Assembly (NCBI RefSeq): GCF_014647595.1
Contig: NZ_BMPM01000004.1
Location: 359,593-423,592 of the forward strand
Origin: Paenarthrobacter histidinolovorans
GTDB lineage: Bacteria > Actinomycetota > Actinomycetes > Actinomycetales > Micrococcaceae
Direction: 5' to 3'
Length of the DNA: 64,000 nucleotides
In this document: in pieces, positions 29,027-37,721 of the stretch
Layout: each line of letters opens with the position of its first letter
How positions within the stretch are numbered: position 1 is the stretch's first letter
Program-made: the position numbers and the translations under genes
Notes under the pieces: generated by a model
Seen by the model: the letters and a program-made list of their open reading frames with translations, nothing else
The model's database searches: none
What the model was told of the DNA's origin: nothing

Positions 29027-29716
29027 GTGGAAATTGAGGAAGAAAGCCGCGCGACCCAGTACACGACGCTCCCGGCAGGCTCCGATTTCCGCCACGAACT
29101 GGAAATCCGCCGGTCACGCTTCATCACCGTACTCCGCAGGGCTCCTGATGAGGATTCCGCCCGCTCGCTGGTGGCCGGACTAAGGCGGGAGTTCCACGAT
29201 GCCCGCCATCACTGCTCCGCTTTCGTCATCGGTCCGGACCGGATGATCCAGCGATCAAACGACGACGGTGAACCCTCAGGTACAGCCGGCATACCGATGC
29301 TCGAAGCCCTTATTAAGCGTGAGTCAGCACCCGGGGTGCTCGACCTCAGCGACGTCGCCGCCGTCGTCGTACGTTATTTTGGCGGAATTCTGTTGGGGGC
29401 AGGCGGGCTGGTCCGCGCCTACTCGGAATCGGTCTCGACGGCGCTGGACCTGGCTCCGCTGGTCCAGCGGCGGCGGCTGCGGTTGTGCGCCGTAGAGGTG
29501 GACCACGCTGATGCCGGGCGTGTGGAAAATGAACTGCGCAACGCCGGGTATGTCATGGCGGAGACCGGATATGAGGCCAGGCACGCCATCCTGCGCCTGG
29601 CTTTGGAGGACAAGCCCCAAAGCATCGCCGACGCCCGGTCCCGGCTGGCTTCCCTGACGGCCGGCAGTGCAGAGCTACGACCGGAAGGCAGCGAATGGAT
29701 TGATGTCCCCGGCTGA
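29027..29716 (+). CDS. YigZ/IMPACT-family protein
   Basis: A 229-residue UPF0029 protein. The N-terminal IMPACT domain (about 20-140) has RRSRFITVLRRA, FHDARHHCSAFVIG, SNDDGEPSGTAGIPML and VVRYFGGILLGAGGLVRAYSES, the family signatures. The C-terminal part (about 150-220) matches the DUF1949 ferredoxin-like domain. Eukaryotic IMPACT modulates translation control and bacterial YigZ binds nucleic acid in structural studies; its function here is unknown. The GTG start at 29027 has a leaderless-type -10 box. A strong terminator follows. Confidence 0.9.
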   Translation: MEIEEESRATQYTTLPAGSDFRHELEIRRSRFITVLRRAPDEDSARSLVAGLRREFHDARHHCSAFVIGPDRMIQRSNDDGEPSGTAGIPMLEALIKRESAPGVLDLSDVAAVVVRYFGGILLGAGGLVRAYSESVSTALDLAPLVQRRRLRLCAVEVDHADAGRVENELRNAGYVMAETGYEARHAILRLALEDKPQSIADARSRLASLTAGSAELRPEGSEWIDVPG

Positions 29717-29735
29717 CAGCGGAAGCATTAACGCA

Positions 29736-29770
29736 GAAGGACCCCTGCCCGGAGGCAGGGGTCCTTCTTT
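29736..29770. terminator. Bidirectional terminator between the yigZ-like gene and rpsA
   Basis: GAAGGACCCCTGCC (29736-29749) and GGCAGGGGTCCTTC (29754-29767) form a perfect 14-base stem with a CGGA loop. TTT follows on the plus strand and TGCG on the minus, and terminal A/T pairs give short U-runs each way. It serves the two convergent genes. Confidence 0.85.
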
Positions 29771-29804
29771 GGCTATTCAGCACATCCCGTACGGGAAGGC
29801 GGAA

Positions 29805-31280
29805 TTAGTTGCCGGTCAGCTTCTCGCGCAGTGCGGCGAGGGCTTCGTCGGATGCCAGGGTACCGGCGTTGGACTCAGCAGCAGCCGGCTCCGAGGAGTA
29901 GCTGGTGGTGCCGGAGTCGCTCTCACCGGACGTTGCAGCAGCAGCGTCGTCGGCAGCGTGCTGGGCAACCTGCTTCTTGTGGGCTTCCCAGCGGGTCTGG
30001 GCGTCAGCGTACTGCTGCTCCCAAGCGGCGCGCTGGGTCTCGTAACCTTCGAGCCATTCGTTCGACTCGGGGTCGAAGCCCTCAGGGTACTTGTAGTTGC
30101 CCTCTTCGTCGTACTCAGCGGCCATGCCGTACAGAGCGGGATCGAACTCGGTGCTGTCGGCGTCAACGCCCTCGTTTGCCTGCTTGAGGGAGAGGGAGAT
30201 ACGACGACGCTCGAGGTCGATGTCGATGACCTTGACGAACAGTTCGTCGCCAACGGAGACAACCTGCTCTGCGAGCTCAACGTGGCGGACAGCCAGCTCG
30301 GAGATGTGGACCAGGCCTTCGATGCCGTCTTCGACGCGAACGAACGCACCGAACGGAACCAGCTTGGTGACCTTACCCGGAACAACCTGGCCGAGGGCGT
30401 GGGTGCGGGCGAAGGTCTGCCACGGATCTTCCTGCGTAGCCTTGAGCGACAGGGAGACACGCTCGCGGTCCAGATCCACTTCGAGGACCTCGACGGTGAC
30501 TTCCTGGCCAACCTCGACAACCTCGGACGGGTGGTCGATGTGCTTCCAGGACAGCTCGGAAACGTGAACGAGGCCGTCCACGCCGCCCAGGTCCACGAAG
30601 GCACCGAAGTTGACGATGGAGGAAACAACGCCCGGACGAACCTGGCCCTTTTCCAGCTTGTTGAGGAACGTGGAGCGAACCTCGGACTGGGTCTGCTCGA
30701 GCCATGCACGGCGGGACAGAACAACGTTGTTGCGGTTCTTGTCGAGCTCGATGATCTTGGCTTCGATCTGCTGACCGATGTACGGAGCGAGGTCGCGGAC
30801 GCGACGCATCTCGACGAGGGATGCGGGCAGGAAGCCGCGCAGGCCGATGTCCAGGATGAGGCCACCCTTGACAACCTCGATGACGGTACCGGTAACGACG
30901 CCGTCTTCTTCCTTGACCTTCTCGATGTCGCCCCAGGCACGCTCGTACTGAGCACGCTTCTTGGAGAGGATCAGACGGCCTTCTTTGTCTTCCTTGGTGA
31001 GAACCAAAGCTTCGACCTGATCGCCAACGGCGACAACGTCGCCGGGATCAACATCGTGCTTGATGGAAAGCTCGCGGGAAGGGATGACACCTTCGGTCTT
31101 GTAACCGATGTCGAGCAGAACTTCGTCGCGGTCGACCTTGACGACGGTACCTTCGACGAGGTCTCCGTCGTTGAAGTACTTGATGGTGGCGTCGACAGCT
31201 GCGAGGAAGTCCTCAGCGGTACCGATGTCGTTAATGGCGACTACGGGGGTACCGGGCTTCTCGGTGGAGGTGATGGTCAT
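29805..31280 (-). CDS. rpsA: 30S ribosomal protein S1
   Basis: S1 binds mRNA on the small ribosomal subunit. The 491-residue actinobacterial form has four S1 (OB-fold) repeats, roughly at 35-105, 120-190, 208-277 and 293-363; the last two are the best conserved (FVDLGGVDGLVHVSELSW, FVRVEDGIEGLVHISELA). A long acidic, Ala/Ser-rich tail follows, ending LREKLTGN. This is shorter than the six-domain enterobacterial S1, as usual in high-GC Gram-positives. Given the many leaderless genes here, S1 use may differ from E. coli. It has its own promoter and a leader of about 140 bases. Confidence 0.96.
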   Translation of the reverse strand: MTITSTEKPGTPVVAINDIGTAEDFLAAVDATIKYFNDGDLVEGTVVKVDRDEVLLDIGYKTEGVIPSRELSIKHDVDPGDVVAVGDQVEALVLTKEDKEGRLILSKKRAQYERAWGDIEKVKEEDGVVTGTVIEVVKGGLILDIGLRGFLPASLVEMRRVRDLAPYIGQQIEAKIIELDKNRNNVVLSRRAWLEQTQSEVRSTFLNKLEKGQVRPGVVSSIVNFGAFVDLGGVDGLVHVSELSWKHIDHPSEVVEVGQEVTVEVLEVDLDRERVSLSLKATQEDPWQTFARTHALGQVVPGKVTKLVPFGAFVRVEDGIEGLVHISELAVRHVELAEQVVSVGDELFVKVIDIDLERRRISLSLKQANEGVDADSTEFDPALYGMAAEYDEEGNYKYPEGFDPESNEWLEGYETQRAAWEQQYADAQTRWEAHKKQVAQHAADDAAAATSGESDSGTTSYSSEPAAAESNAGTLASDEALAALREKLTGN

Positions 31281-31325
31281 GTAGTAGGGGCTCCGTTGTG
31301 GATAGTTAGTCGGTCAGGCAAACCG

Positions 31326-31349
31326 CTGCCGCCCGGGTCCGGACGGCAG
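31326..31349 (-). other. Stable hairpin in the rpsA leader
   Basis: CTGCCG pairs with CGGCAG around an inner CCGG/CCGG, ten pairs with one mismatch. It lies 46 bases upstream of the rpsA start codon, within the transcribed leader predicted from the promoter. It may be part of autoregulation of S1 or simply transcript structure. Confidence 0.45.
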
Positions 31350-31426
31350 AACGCGGCACATCGCCGGGTCATCCTGATTTGTGGATTAGTACAAAATGGA
31401 TGCATGCACGTAGTACACGCCCGTTT

Positions 31427-31456
31427 ATTCTAGTCGCATTGGCAAAGCAGGGTCAA
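31427..31456 (-). promoter_or_regulatory. rpsA promoter
   Basis: On the minus strand TTGACC (31456-31451) and TAGAAT (31432-31427) are separated by 18 bases, close to consensus for the primary sigma factor. Transcription would begin near 31420 and leave a leader of about 140 bases. The -35 box lies 7 bases after the stop of the upstream deacetylase gene. Confidence 0.75.
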
Positions 31457-31463
31457 AAGCGGG

Positions 31464-32414
31464 TCATGGCTTCAGGACATCCCCGAGCCGCGCGAAGGAA
31501 ACGCCCTTGTCCAGCAACCGGGGCAAGGCGCGCCCGTAGCCTTCCGCTGTAGCTCCTGCCGGCTTGTTGAAGTGCGAAATGACGATGTCCCCGGGCCCGG
31601 CCCGGCCCACCTCGGTGGCGACGGTGGCCGCAGGAAAGGTCGCACCGCCGTCGCCATTAACAGTGAAGTTGACCGGCAGCATGCCGAGCCTGTGCGTCAT
31701 GGCGGCCGTGACGTCGTCGTAGAACGCCGTTCCCGGGCGGAAGAACCGCGGGGACTTTCCGAACGTGTCCAGCATGACGGCCTGGTTGCCCATGAGTTCG
31801 TCGTAGGCCGCGGACGCTGTCGCCGTTCCGGTGATTCCGTAGGCGGACTTGCCGTTGACGGACAAGGGAAGGTGTGACGTTCCGTGGTTGGCGAGCTCGA
31901 ACAGCGGGTCCGCTGCCAGCTCCGCGGCGAGTCCGGGGTTGGCGTGGATCCAGCGGCTGTTGACAAAGAGTGTGGCGGGTACATGAAGCTTGCGCAGGGT
32001 CTGCAGCAGTGCTTGGTCGCACCCTGAACCACCCGGCCCACCGCACGCGTCGAACGTCAAGGCCACCTGTTTGGCGGGAGAGTCGTTGACGACTCCTGTG
32101 ACATGCAAACCCCACTCCTTGGGTTGCCTGCCCGCAAACTCCGCGAGGATCTTCTGCTTGTCCGGCACCGCCGGGGGTTTAGCGGTTGGCTGCGCGAGGG
32201 CAGCAGCAGCCTGTTCACTTGATCTGGCAGAGACGGACGGAGGGGGCGTGGCGGGACCGGTTGGCCGCGATTGCTCCGTTGCCACATCTCTGTCAGGAGC
32301 GACCGGCCCGGACCCGGTGTCCGCGCATCCCGCCAGGACAGTAGTCGCCAAACCTGCCATTCCAAGCAGCACTGATCGACGGCGGGCCAAAGGCCGCCGC
32401 TTGGAATCCCCCAT
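31464..32414 (-). CDS. Polysaccharide deacetylase-like lipoprotein
   Basis: A 316-residue NodB-fold (carbohydrate esterase 4) protein with an RRRS twin-arginine-like N-terminus and a lipobox VLAGC, so Cys30 should be lipidated and the protein exported, probably by Tat. A Pro/Ala-rich linker (40-85) leads to the catalytic domain, with LTFDACGGPG (119-128) for the metal-binding Asp and NHGTSH (176-181) for the His pair, and a late ISHFNKP segment. Known relatives deacetylate peptidoglycan or other wall sugars; the FDA form (not FDD) occurs in some divergent members. AAGGA lies 6 bases before the ATG. Confidence 0.87.
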   Translation of the reverse strand: MGDSKRRPLARRRSVLLGMAGLATTVLAGCADTGSGPVAPDRDVATEQSRPTGPATPPPSVSARSSEQAAAALAQPTAKPPAVPDKQKILAEFAGRQPKEWGLHVTGVVNDSPAKQVALTFDACGGPGGSGCDQALLQTLRKLHVPATLFVNSRWIHANPGLAAELAADPLFELANHGTSHLPLSVNGKSAYGITGTATASAAYDELMGNQAVMLDTFGKSPRFFRPGTAFYDDVTAAMTHRLGMLPVNFTVNGDGGATFPAATVATEVGRAGPGDIVISHFNKPAGATAEGYGRALPRLLDKGVSFARLGDVLKP

Positions 32415-32465
32415 GGATGTCCTTACTGACGTTTTAGCTATGTGGTTGTGAAAAGGTGGTACTGC

Positions 32466-33779
32466 CTAGAAGTGTGTCAGACAGTGAGCGGACCGTTCCA
32501 CTGTGAACAACTGCTGGGCCTGGAAAGCGGCGCCGGGAGTGTTCTCGCGGATGCGGCCGGCGGCGGCCAGCGTCACCGGCGATACCGCACCCAGGTAGAT
32601 GGAAGCGAGGTCTGCCGCATCCATGCTGAGGTCCGGCGTCTCACCCGAAGCATCCTTGACGACGGCGGCAGCACCGCCGTCGGATTCCAGAAGCCAGGTG
32701 CCGCCCGCCAAGCCCAAAGAGTCGGTGACCTCAATAACCAGGCGGCCGGCCGCAGGGTACTTTCGGGCCTCCAAAGCGGCCCGTGTATCCAGGATCCTGA
32801 GCCACAGCATGTCACGTACTTCGGAAGCCTCAATGCACCGCTGGTCCTCGAGGGCCCATGCCAGCGGATCATCCACCGGCGCCTCGGCCCAAGTCACTTC
32901 ATCGATGAGGTCGATGCTGCCCAGGAAACGCCAGAGGTCACGATAGCCGGCGTTGGTTGCGGCGACCAGGTCCACGATTTCCATGGTGTACGGCTTGTGG
33001 TCCCAGCCCTTGAAACGGTAGGAAACGTAGCCATCCAACGTTCCTGAGGGGTCGTAGTGCAGGGCGCAACGCACGGAGGCGTCGGGCTTGCCGTCCTGCC
33101 CGATCAAACCGGATGCCACCAGCCGGTAGTACTCCTGCCGGTCGACCGAACCCGGAGAAAGCCTCTGGACCCGCTCAAAGATTTGTGGCGCAACGTCCAG
33201 CAGGACTGAAGGATCGGCGACTTCAACCACGCCTTCCTGCTGTCCCTGGAGCCGGAAACGCGGGCCTGTGTCGACTTTGATGCTGCGTTCAAAAGTAGCG
33301 ACGCCAAAGCCGAATCGACCGTAGATGGACCCTTCGGAGGCGGTGAGCGCCGCCATGGCGAGGCCGTCGTCCTTGGCGCCTTCCAGGTCTGCGGTGATCA
33401 TGCCGCGAAGGATTCCGTTGCGCCTGTGGGTTCCACGGACGGTTACGGCAGTGATCAGGTTGGACTCCAGCTGGCGCCCGAAGCCGATGTTCAGGGACTT
33501 GCGCATGGTGGCGTAGGTGGCCACCGGGACATCCGCGCCGAGCGAACGCTCGGGAACATCCGCGTTGACGTAGACACCGGTCAGCTCGCGATTGTCGGTC
33601 CGGTAGGCGGCCAGGGTCTTGGCCAGGTATTCGCCGTCCCGCCGCTCCTGGTGGAATCCATGGGAGACGGCCTGCACCCAGGTGGTGCAGCGGCTGTAGC
33701 CTTCGTCATTCTTGTCGGCGACAACCGGGAATCGTTGGACAGAGTACTTTTCGGAGTTTCTTACATTGGGATCAGCCAC
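32466..33779 (-). CDS. Eis-like GNAT acetyltransferase
   Basis: A 437-residue protein with the Eis plan: an N-terminal GNAT domain (about 10-150, VQAVSHGFHQER at the start and RRNGILRGMITADLEGAKDDG around the CoA site), a second GNAT-like domain (GRFGFGVATFERSIKVDTG), and a C-terminal SCP2-like domain (about 330-437). Mycobacterial Eis acetylates aminoglycosides and proteins; the natural substrate here is unknown. The GTG start has TAGGCT 7 bases upstream and no ribosome-binding sequence, so it is probably leaderless. Confidence 0.85.
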   Translation of the reverse strand: MADPNVRNSEKYSVQRFPVVADKNDEGYSRCTTWVQAVSHGFHQERRDGEYLAKTLAAYRTDNRELTGVYVNADVPERSLGADVPVATYATMRKSLNIGFGRQLESNLITAVTVRGTHRRNGILRGMITADLEGAKDDGLAMAALTASEGSIYGRFGFGVATFERSIKVDTGPRFRLQGQQEGVVEVADPSVLLDVAPQIFERVQRLSPGSVDRQEYYRLVASGLIGQDGKPDASVRCALHYDPSGTLDGYVSYRFKGWDHKPYTMEIVDLVAATNAGYRDLWRFLGSIDLIDEVTWAEAPVDDPLAWALEDQRCIEASEVRDMLWLRILDTRAALEARKYPAAGRLVIEVTDSLGLAGGTWLLESDGGAAAVVKDASGETPDLSMDAADLASIYLGAVSPVTLAAAGRIRENTPGAAFQAQQLFTVERSAHCLTHF

Positions 33780-33802
33780 GCCTTCGAGCCTAGCCAGACG
33801 CC

Positions 33803-33837
33803 TGAGGGCGCGCCACCATCACGGCGGCGCGCCCTCA
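33803..33837 (-). terminator. Hairpin between polA and the Eis-like gene
   Basis: TGAGGGCGCGCC (33803-33814) and GGCGCGCCCTCA (33826-33837) form a perfect 12-base stem with an 11-base loop, 25 bases after the polA stop. There is no U-tract. It ends just upstream of the predicted -10 of the Eis-like gene. Confidence 0.55.
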
Positions 33838-33862
33838 AGGGATCACGTGAAAGGTTCCCGGA

Positions 33863-36646
33863 CTAGTGGCCGGCCTCGTACCAGCTTGAGCCGACGCCGA
33901 TCTGGACGTCGAGCGGTACGGACAGGTCTGCGGCCGAGCCCATTTGTTCGATGACCAGTTTTTCCACGGCTTCACGCTCCCCCGGCGCAACTTCGAGCAC
34001 GAGTTCATCGTGGACCTGCAGCAGCATGCGTGACTTCAGGCCCTGGCTGGCGAGTTCGGCAGAGACGCCCAGCATGGCCCGCTTGATGAGGTCGGCAGCT
34101 GAGCCCTGGATCGGTGAGTTCAAGGCGATGCGCTCCGCCGCTTCCCTCGCCTGGCGGTTGGTACTGGTCAAATCGGGCAGGTAGCGGCGGCGGCCTTCGA
34201 TGGTGGCCGTGTAGCCATCAACCCTGGCTTGATCCCGCACGCCGTCGAGGTAAGCGCGCACGGCACCGAAGCGGTCGTAGTAGTCCTTCATCAGGGTCCG
34301 GGCCTCATCCACGGAAATTTCCAGCTGCTTTGACAGTCCGAAGGAAGTGAGGCCGTAGGCCAACCCGTACGACATGGCTTTGACCTTGGACCGCATTGCG
34401 CTGGTGACTTCCTCCGGCGCGACGTTGAATATCCGTGCACCCACGAAACGGTGCAGGTCCTCGCCGTCCCGGTACGCCTGGATCAGCGCTTCATCGCCCG
34501 AAAGGTGGGCCATGATCCGCATTTCGATCTGTGAATAGTCAGCGGACAGCAGGCATTCATATCCTTCGCTCACCACGAAAATGCTGCGGACCCGGCGGCC
34601 CTCTTCGCTACGGACCGGGATGTTCTGCAGGTTCGGGTTGTTCGAAGAGATGCGGCCGGTGGCGGCGATGTTCTGCGCGTACGTGGTGTGGATCCGCCCG
34701 TCGTCGGCGACAGATTTCTTAAGCGTCTCAACCATCTGGGCCAGTTTGGACGATTCACGGTGAGCCATGAGCTGCACCAGGAATTCGTGTCCAGTCTTTT
34801 CCAGGAGCCCTTTAAGCGACGCGGCGTCCGTGGTGTAACCGGACTTGATCTTCTTGGTCTTGGGCAGGCCCAGCTCCTCGAACAGGACCGTCTGCAACTG
34901 CTTGGGCGAACCGAGGTTCACCTCGTGCCCGATGGCCGCAAACGCCTGTTCCTGGGCGGTCTGGATCACCTTGGTGAGGTCCGCCAGTTGTTCATCCATG
35001 CGGTCCGTGGAGACGAAGATGCCCGTCAATTCCATCTGGGCCAGCACGCGGGCCACAGGTAGCTCCAACGTGGTGAGCAGGGCGTCGGCCTTACGGTCTG
35101 CAAGCTCCTTTTCGAAGTGCTTGCTGAGCGCGTGTACGACGGCGGCGTGCTGCACGAGCGCTGCAGCGGCAGCCTGGTCCGTCTCACCGGAAAGATCCAG
35201 TTCCAGCTGTCCGGACTGGGCTGCGGCCGTGGTCAGGGAGATCTTGAGGTGGACCTGTGCGAGTTCGGCGAGGTCGTAGCTGCGGCGGTCGGGCTGGATC
35301 AGGTACCCGGAAATGGACGTGTCATCCACGACCCCTTCCAGGCCCAGGCCACGGTTGTACAGGGCCTTGAGTGCCGACTTGAACTCGTGCAGGACCTTGG
35401 CTTCTTCCGGGTCGCGCAGCCAGCGGGCCAGCACTTCCTCAGCAGCGGCGTCCAGGCCTGTCAGCTCAATGAAGGCTGCACCATTGGCACGGACGATGGC
35501 CAGCGCAGTGGCGTCGTCGCCCACCCGGCCAGGAACCAACTGCACGGCGAGGGCCGAACGAACGCCCGATCCGGCTGCGAAGAAGGCCTCGAGGCCGGCG
35601 GCGTCCGTGAGTGTTTGGAACTCGGGGGCATCGATGGTGTCCGGCGCAGCCCCGGCCGTGTCGTCACCGTAGAGGTCGAAAAGCCGCGTGCGAAGGGTGC
35701 GGAATTCGAGTTCCTCAAAGAGTTCCTCGATGGCCTGCCGGTCAGGACGTGGCTCGTGGAGATCTTCCAAAGTGATGGGCAGGTCCAGGTCAGTGAGCAG
35801 CTGGTTCAGCCTGCGGTTCCGCTTGACGTTGTCGAGGTTCTCCTTGAGTGCTCCACCCACCTTGCCGCCGATGGAATCAAGGTTCTGCAGGATTCCCTCG
35901 AGCCCGCCGTAGAGGTTGATCCACTTGGCCGCCGTCTTGGGGCCAACGCCTGGAACGCCGGGCAGGTTGTCTGCGGTTTCGCCGACAAGCGCGGCGAGGT
36001 CCGAGTACAAACCGGGCTTAACGAAGTACTTCTCCTCGATGGCGGCCGCATCCATCTTTGGGATGTTGCTGACGCCCTGTTTGGGATAGAGGACAAAGAC
36101 GTTGTCGTTGATGAGCTGAAAGGCATCCCGGTCGCCGGAGACCAGCAATACCTCGAAACCGGCGGCATCCGCCTGCGAGGCAAGCGTCGCAAGGACGTCG
36201 TCAGCCTCGTATCCGGGCATGGCGATGGTCTTGATGCCCCATGCCTCCATGACCCGGGCAATGAGGCCAATCTGGCCGGCGAACTCTGCAGGAGTGGCAT
36301 TGCGGCCGCCCTTGTACTCGCTGTACTCGGCCTTGCGGAAGGTGGTGTCGTCGGAAACGTCAAAGGCGACCGCGACATGTGTGGGCTTCTGGTCCTTGAT
36401 CAAGTTGATCAGCATGGACGTAAACCCGTGCACCGCGTTGGTGTACTGACCCCTGGCCGTAGAGAAATTCTCGGCAGGAAGGGCATAGAAAGCCCTGAAG
36501 GCCATGGAGTGGCCGTCCAGGACCAGCAACCTGGGCCGGCCCTCCCCCGCGGAGACGCTGGATGCAGTGGCAGAAGGGGCGGGTGCTGTGGCAATGGCAG
36601 CAGCTTGGGCCGTTGGAACCTGGTCCGGTTTGGTTGTTTCACTCAC
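33863..36646 (-). CDS. polA: DNA polymerase I
   Basis: PolA fills gaps after excision repair and removes RNA primers. From the GTG at 36646 it has 927 residues: a Thr/Pro/Ala-rich tail (1-40), the 5'-3' exonuclease with LLVLDGHSMAFRAFYALP and GYEADDVLATLA, a middle domain lacking the catalytic acidic residues of 3'-5' proofreading, and the polymerase with motif A (LLSADYSQIEMRIMAHLSG), motif B (RSKVKAMSYGLAYGL) and motif C (LLQVHDELVLEV). Loss of proofreading is normal in actinobacteria. The start is preceded by TAGGCT with 7 bases between, a leaderless arrangement; a longer frame to 36955 is antisense to the next gene. Confidence 0.96.
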   Translation of the reverse strand: MSETTKPDQVPTAQAAAIATAPAPSATASSVSAGEGRPRLLVLDGHSMAFRAFYALPAENFSTARGQYTNAVHGFTSMLINLIKDQKPTHVAVAFDVSDDTTFRKAEYSEYKGGRNATPAEFAGQIGLIARVMEAWGIKTIAMPGYEADDVLATLASQADAAGFEVLLVSGDRDAFQLINDNVFVLYPKQGVSNIPKMDAAAIEEKYFVKPGLYSDLAALVGETADNLPGVPGVGPKTAAKWINLYGGLEGILQNLDSIGGKVGGALKENLDNVKRNRRLNQLLTDLDLPITLEDLHEPRPDRQAIEELFEELEFRTLRTRLFDLYGDDTAGAAPDTIDAPEFQTLTDAAGLEAFFAAGSGVRSALAVQLVPGRVGDDATALAIVRANGAAFIELTGLDAAAEEVLARWLRDPEEAKVLHEFKSALKALYNRGLGLEGVVDDTSISGYLIQPDRRSYDLAELAQVHLKISLTTAAAQSGQLELDLSGETDQAAAAALVQHAAVVHALSKHFEKELADRKADALLTTLELPVARVLAQMELTGIFVSTDRMDEQLADLTKVIQTAQEQAFAAIGHEVNLGSPKQLQTVLFEELGLPKTKKIKSGYTTDAASLKGLLEKTGHEFLVQLMAHRESSKLAQMVETLKKSVADDGRIHTTYAQNIAATGRISSNNPNLQNIPVRSEEGRRVRSIFVVSEGYECLLSADYSQIEMRIMAHLSGDEALIQAYRDGEDLHRFVGARIFNVAPEEVTSAMRSKVKAMSYGLAYGLTSFGLSKQLEISVDEARTLMKDYYDRFGAVRAYLDGVRDQARVDGYTATIEGRRRYLPDLTSTNRQAREAAERIALNSPIQGSAADLIKRAMLGVSAELASQGLKSRMLLQVHDELVLEVAPGEREAVEKLVIEQMGSAADLSVPLDVQIGVGSSWYEAGH

Positions 36647-36653
36647 AGGTGCC

Positions 36654-36663
36654 AGCCTAGTTG
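36654..36663. promoter_or_regulatory. Probable overlapping divergent -10 region for polA and the thioesterase gene
   Basis: AGCCTA (36654-36659) is TAGGCT on the minus strand, 7 bases before the polA GTG. On the plus strand TAGTTG (36658-36663) is a weaker -10 candidate, 5 bases before an ATG at 36669. The two share TA, the same geometry as coaE/yigZ. Confidence 0.4.
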
Positions 36664-36665
36664 GC

Positions 36666-37130
36666 ATGATGGACAATTTCACGCCGAACAGCTTTGTCGA
36701 CCAACTCAATGAGGCCGGGGTGCCCGAAGAATTCCACGATTGGCTTTCCGCGCACGGGGTGGGAACCCTGGTGGTGAAAATGGGTATCCGTTTCACCGAG
36801 ATGAGTGCCGAACGGATGGTGGCCACCATGCCTGTGGAGGGAAACACCCAGGTAGCAGGCATCCTCCATGGTGGGGCCCACGTGGTGCTGGCTGAGACCC
36901 TTGGCTCGTTTGCGGCGTCTTTGCACGCCGGAAGGGGACGCCACGCCGTCGGCATTGAAGTGGGCGCAACCCATCACCGTTCCGTGGCGACCGGTACCGT
37001 GACGGGTACGTGCACCGCGATCCACCTCGGCGGTACCCTGGCCACCCATGAGATTGTCATCACTGACGAGAAAGGCCGGAGGCTTTCGACAGCCCGCATC
37101 ACCAACATGATCCGGGACAACCGCCACTGA
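36666..37130 (+). CDS. PaaI-type hotdog thioesterase
   Basis: A hotdog-fold thioesterase of 154 residues (153 if the second ATG at 36669 is used). VKMGIRFTEMSAERMVATMPVEG and GILHGGAHVVLAETLGSFAA contain the expected active-site HGG and helix; the C-terminal half has VGIEVGATHHRSVATGTVTG and the KGRRLSTARITN strand. Relatives hydrolyse aryl- or acyl-CoA esters such as phenylacetyl-CoA or 1,4-dihydroxy-2-naphthoyl-CoA (menaquinone pathway). Which applies is unknown. It is divergent from polA with only 19 bases between, and convergent with the next gene. Confidence 0.88.
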   Translation: MMDNFTPNSFVDQLNEAGVPEEFHDWLSAHGVGTLVVKMGIRFTEMSAERMVATMPVEGNTQVAGILHGGAHVVLAETLGSFAASLHAGRGRHAVGIEVGATHHRSVATGTVTGTCTAIHLGGTLATHEIVITDEKGRRLSTARITNMIRDNRH

Positions 37131-37155
37131 ATTCCGCCAGGGCCGGTACCAGCCG

Positions 37156-37707
37156 CTAACCCGCGGACTGCTGCAGCCGGTAGCGCAACTCCACCGCTGC
37201 CCCGCCAAGTGTCCTCGACGAGACCAACTCAAGCGGCGGCGTCGGGCCCTTCAGCGGCAACAGCGGCTTTCCGGCGCCCAACACAACAGGAACGATGGTG
37301 AGGATCATTTCGTCGAGCAGTCCGGCCTCGGCGAATTGGGCCACCAGGTCACCTCCACCCACCAACCAGACATTCTTGTCCTTGGCGGCCCTGGCCAGGT
37401 CCGGAGCGAATTCCCTGACGTCGCCCCGGACATAGGTGATATCCGATTCCGCGGGAGCTGAGTACTCGTGGTGGGTGAAGACCCAGCACGGGATCTCCGG
37501 ATACGGCCATTTGCCGGGTTCGTGCTCCATGAGCCACCTGTAAGTGTCCCCGCCCATGGCAATGCAACCAACACCGGCCATGAACTGCCCGATGCCGTCG
37601 TTGACGTCGTCGTTGCTGTCGAACTGCAGGAGCCAGCCGAGGTCGTCCTCCGGAGAGGCAATGAAGCCGTCGATGGTGGAAGCCACGTAGTACTGGAATG
37701 TCGACAT
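37156..37707 (-). CDS. Dihydrofolate reductase-like protein (RibD C-terminal family)
   Basis: A 183-residue protein of the RibD-C/YyaP group with a DHFR fold: YYVASTIDGFIASPEDDLGWL at the N-terminus, GDTYRWLMEH in the middle, VWLVGGGDLVAQFAEAGLLDEM for the NADPH-binding region and LTIVPVVLGAGKPLL. These stand-alone reductases are usually annotated as dihydrofolate reductase family but most have no proven substrate. The ATG is preceded by TAGTCT with 7 bases between, so the transcript may be leaderless. Confidence 0.87.
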   Translation of the reverse strand: MSTFQYYVASTIDGFIASPEDDLGWLLQFDSNDDVNDGIGQFMAGVGCIAMGGDTYRWLMEHEPGKWPYPEIPCWVFTHHEYSAPAESDITYVRGDVREFAPDLARAAKDKNVWLVGGGDLVAQFAEAGLLDEMILTIVPVVLGAGKPLLPLKGPTPPLELVSSRTLGGAAVELRYRLQQSAG

Positions 37708-37721
37708 GGACCCCAGACTAG

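Noticed and set aside
29667..31433. 588-codon open frame opposite rpsA
   Set aside because: Its periodic acidic pattern comes from the S1 repeats on the other strand.
35117..36712. 531-codon open frame opposite polA
   Set aside because: Antisense shadow of polA; no motif, and the first codons lie in another gene.
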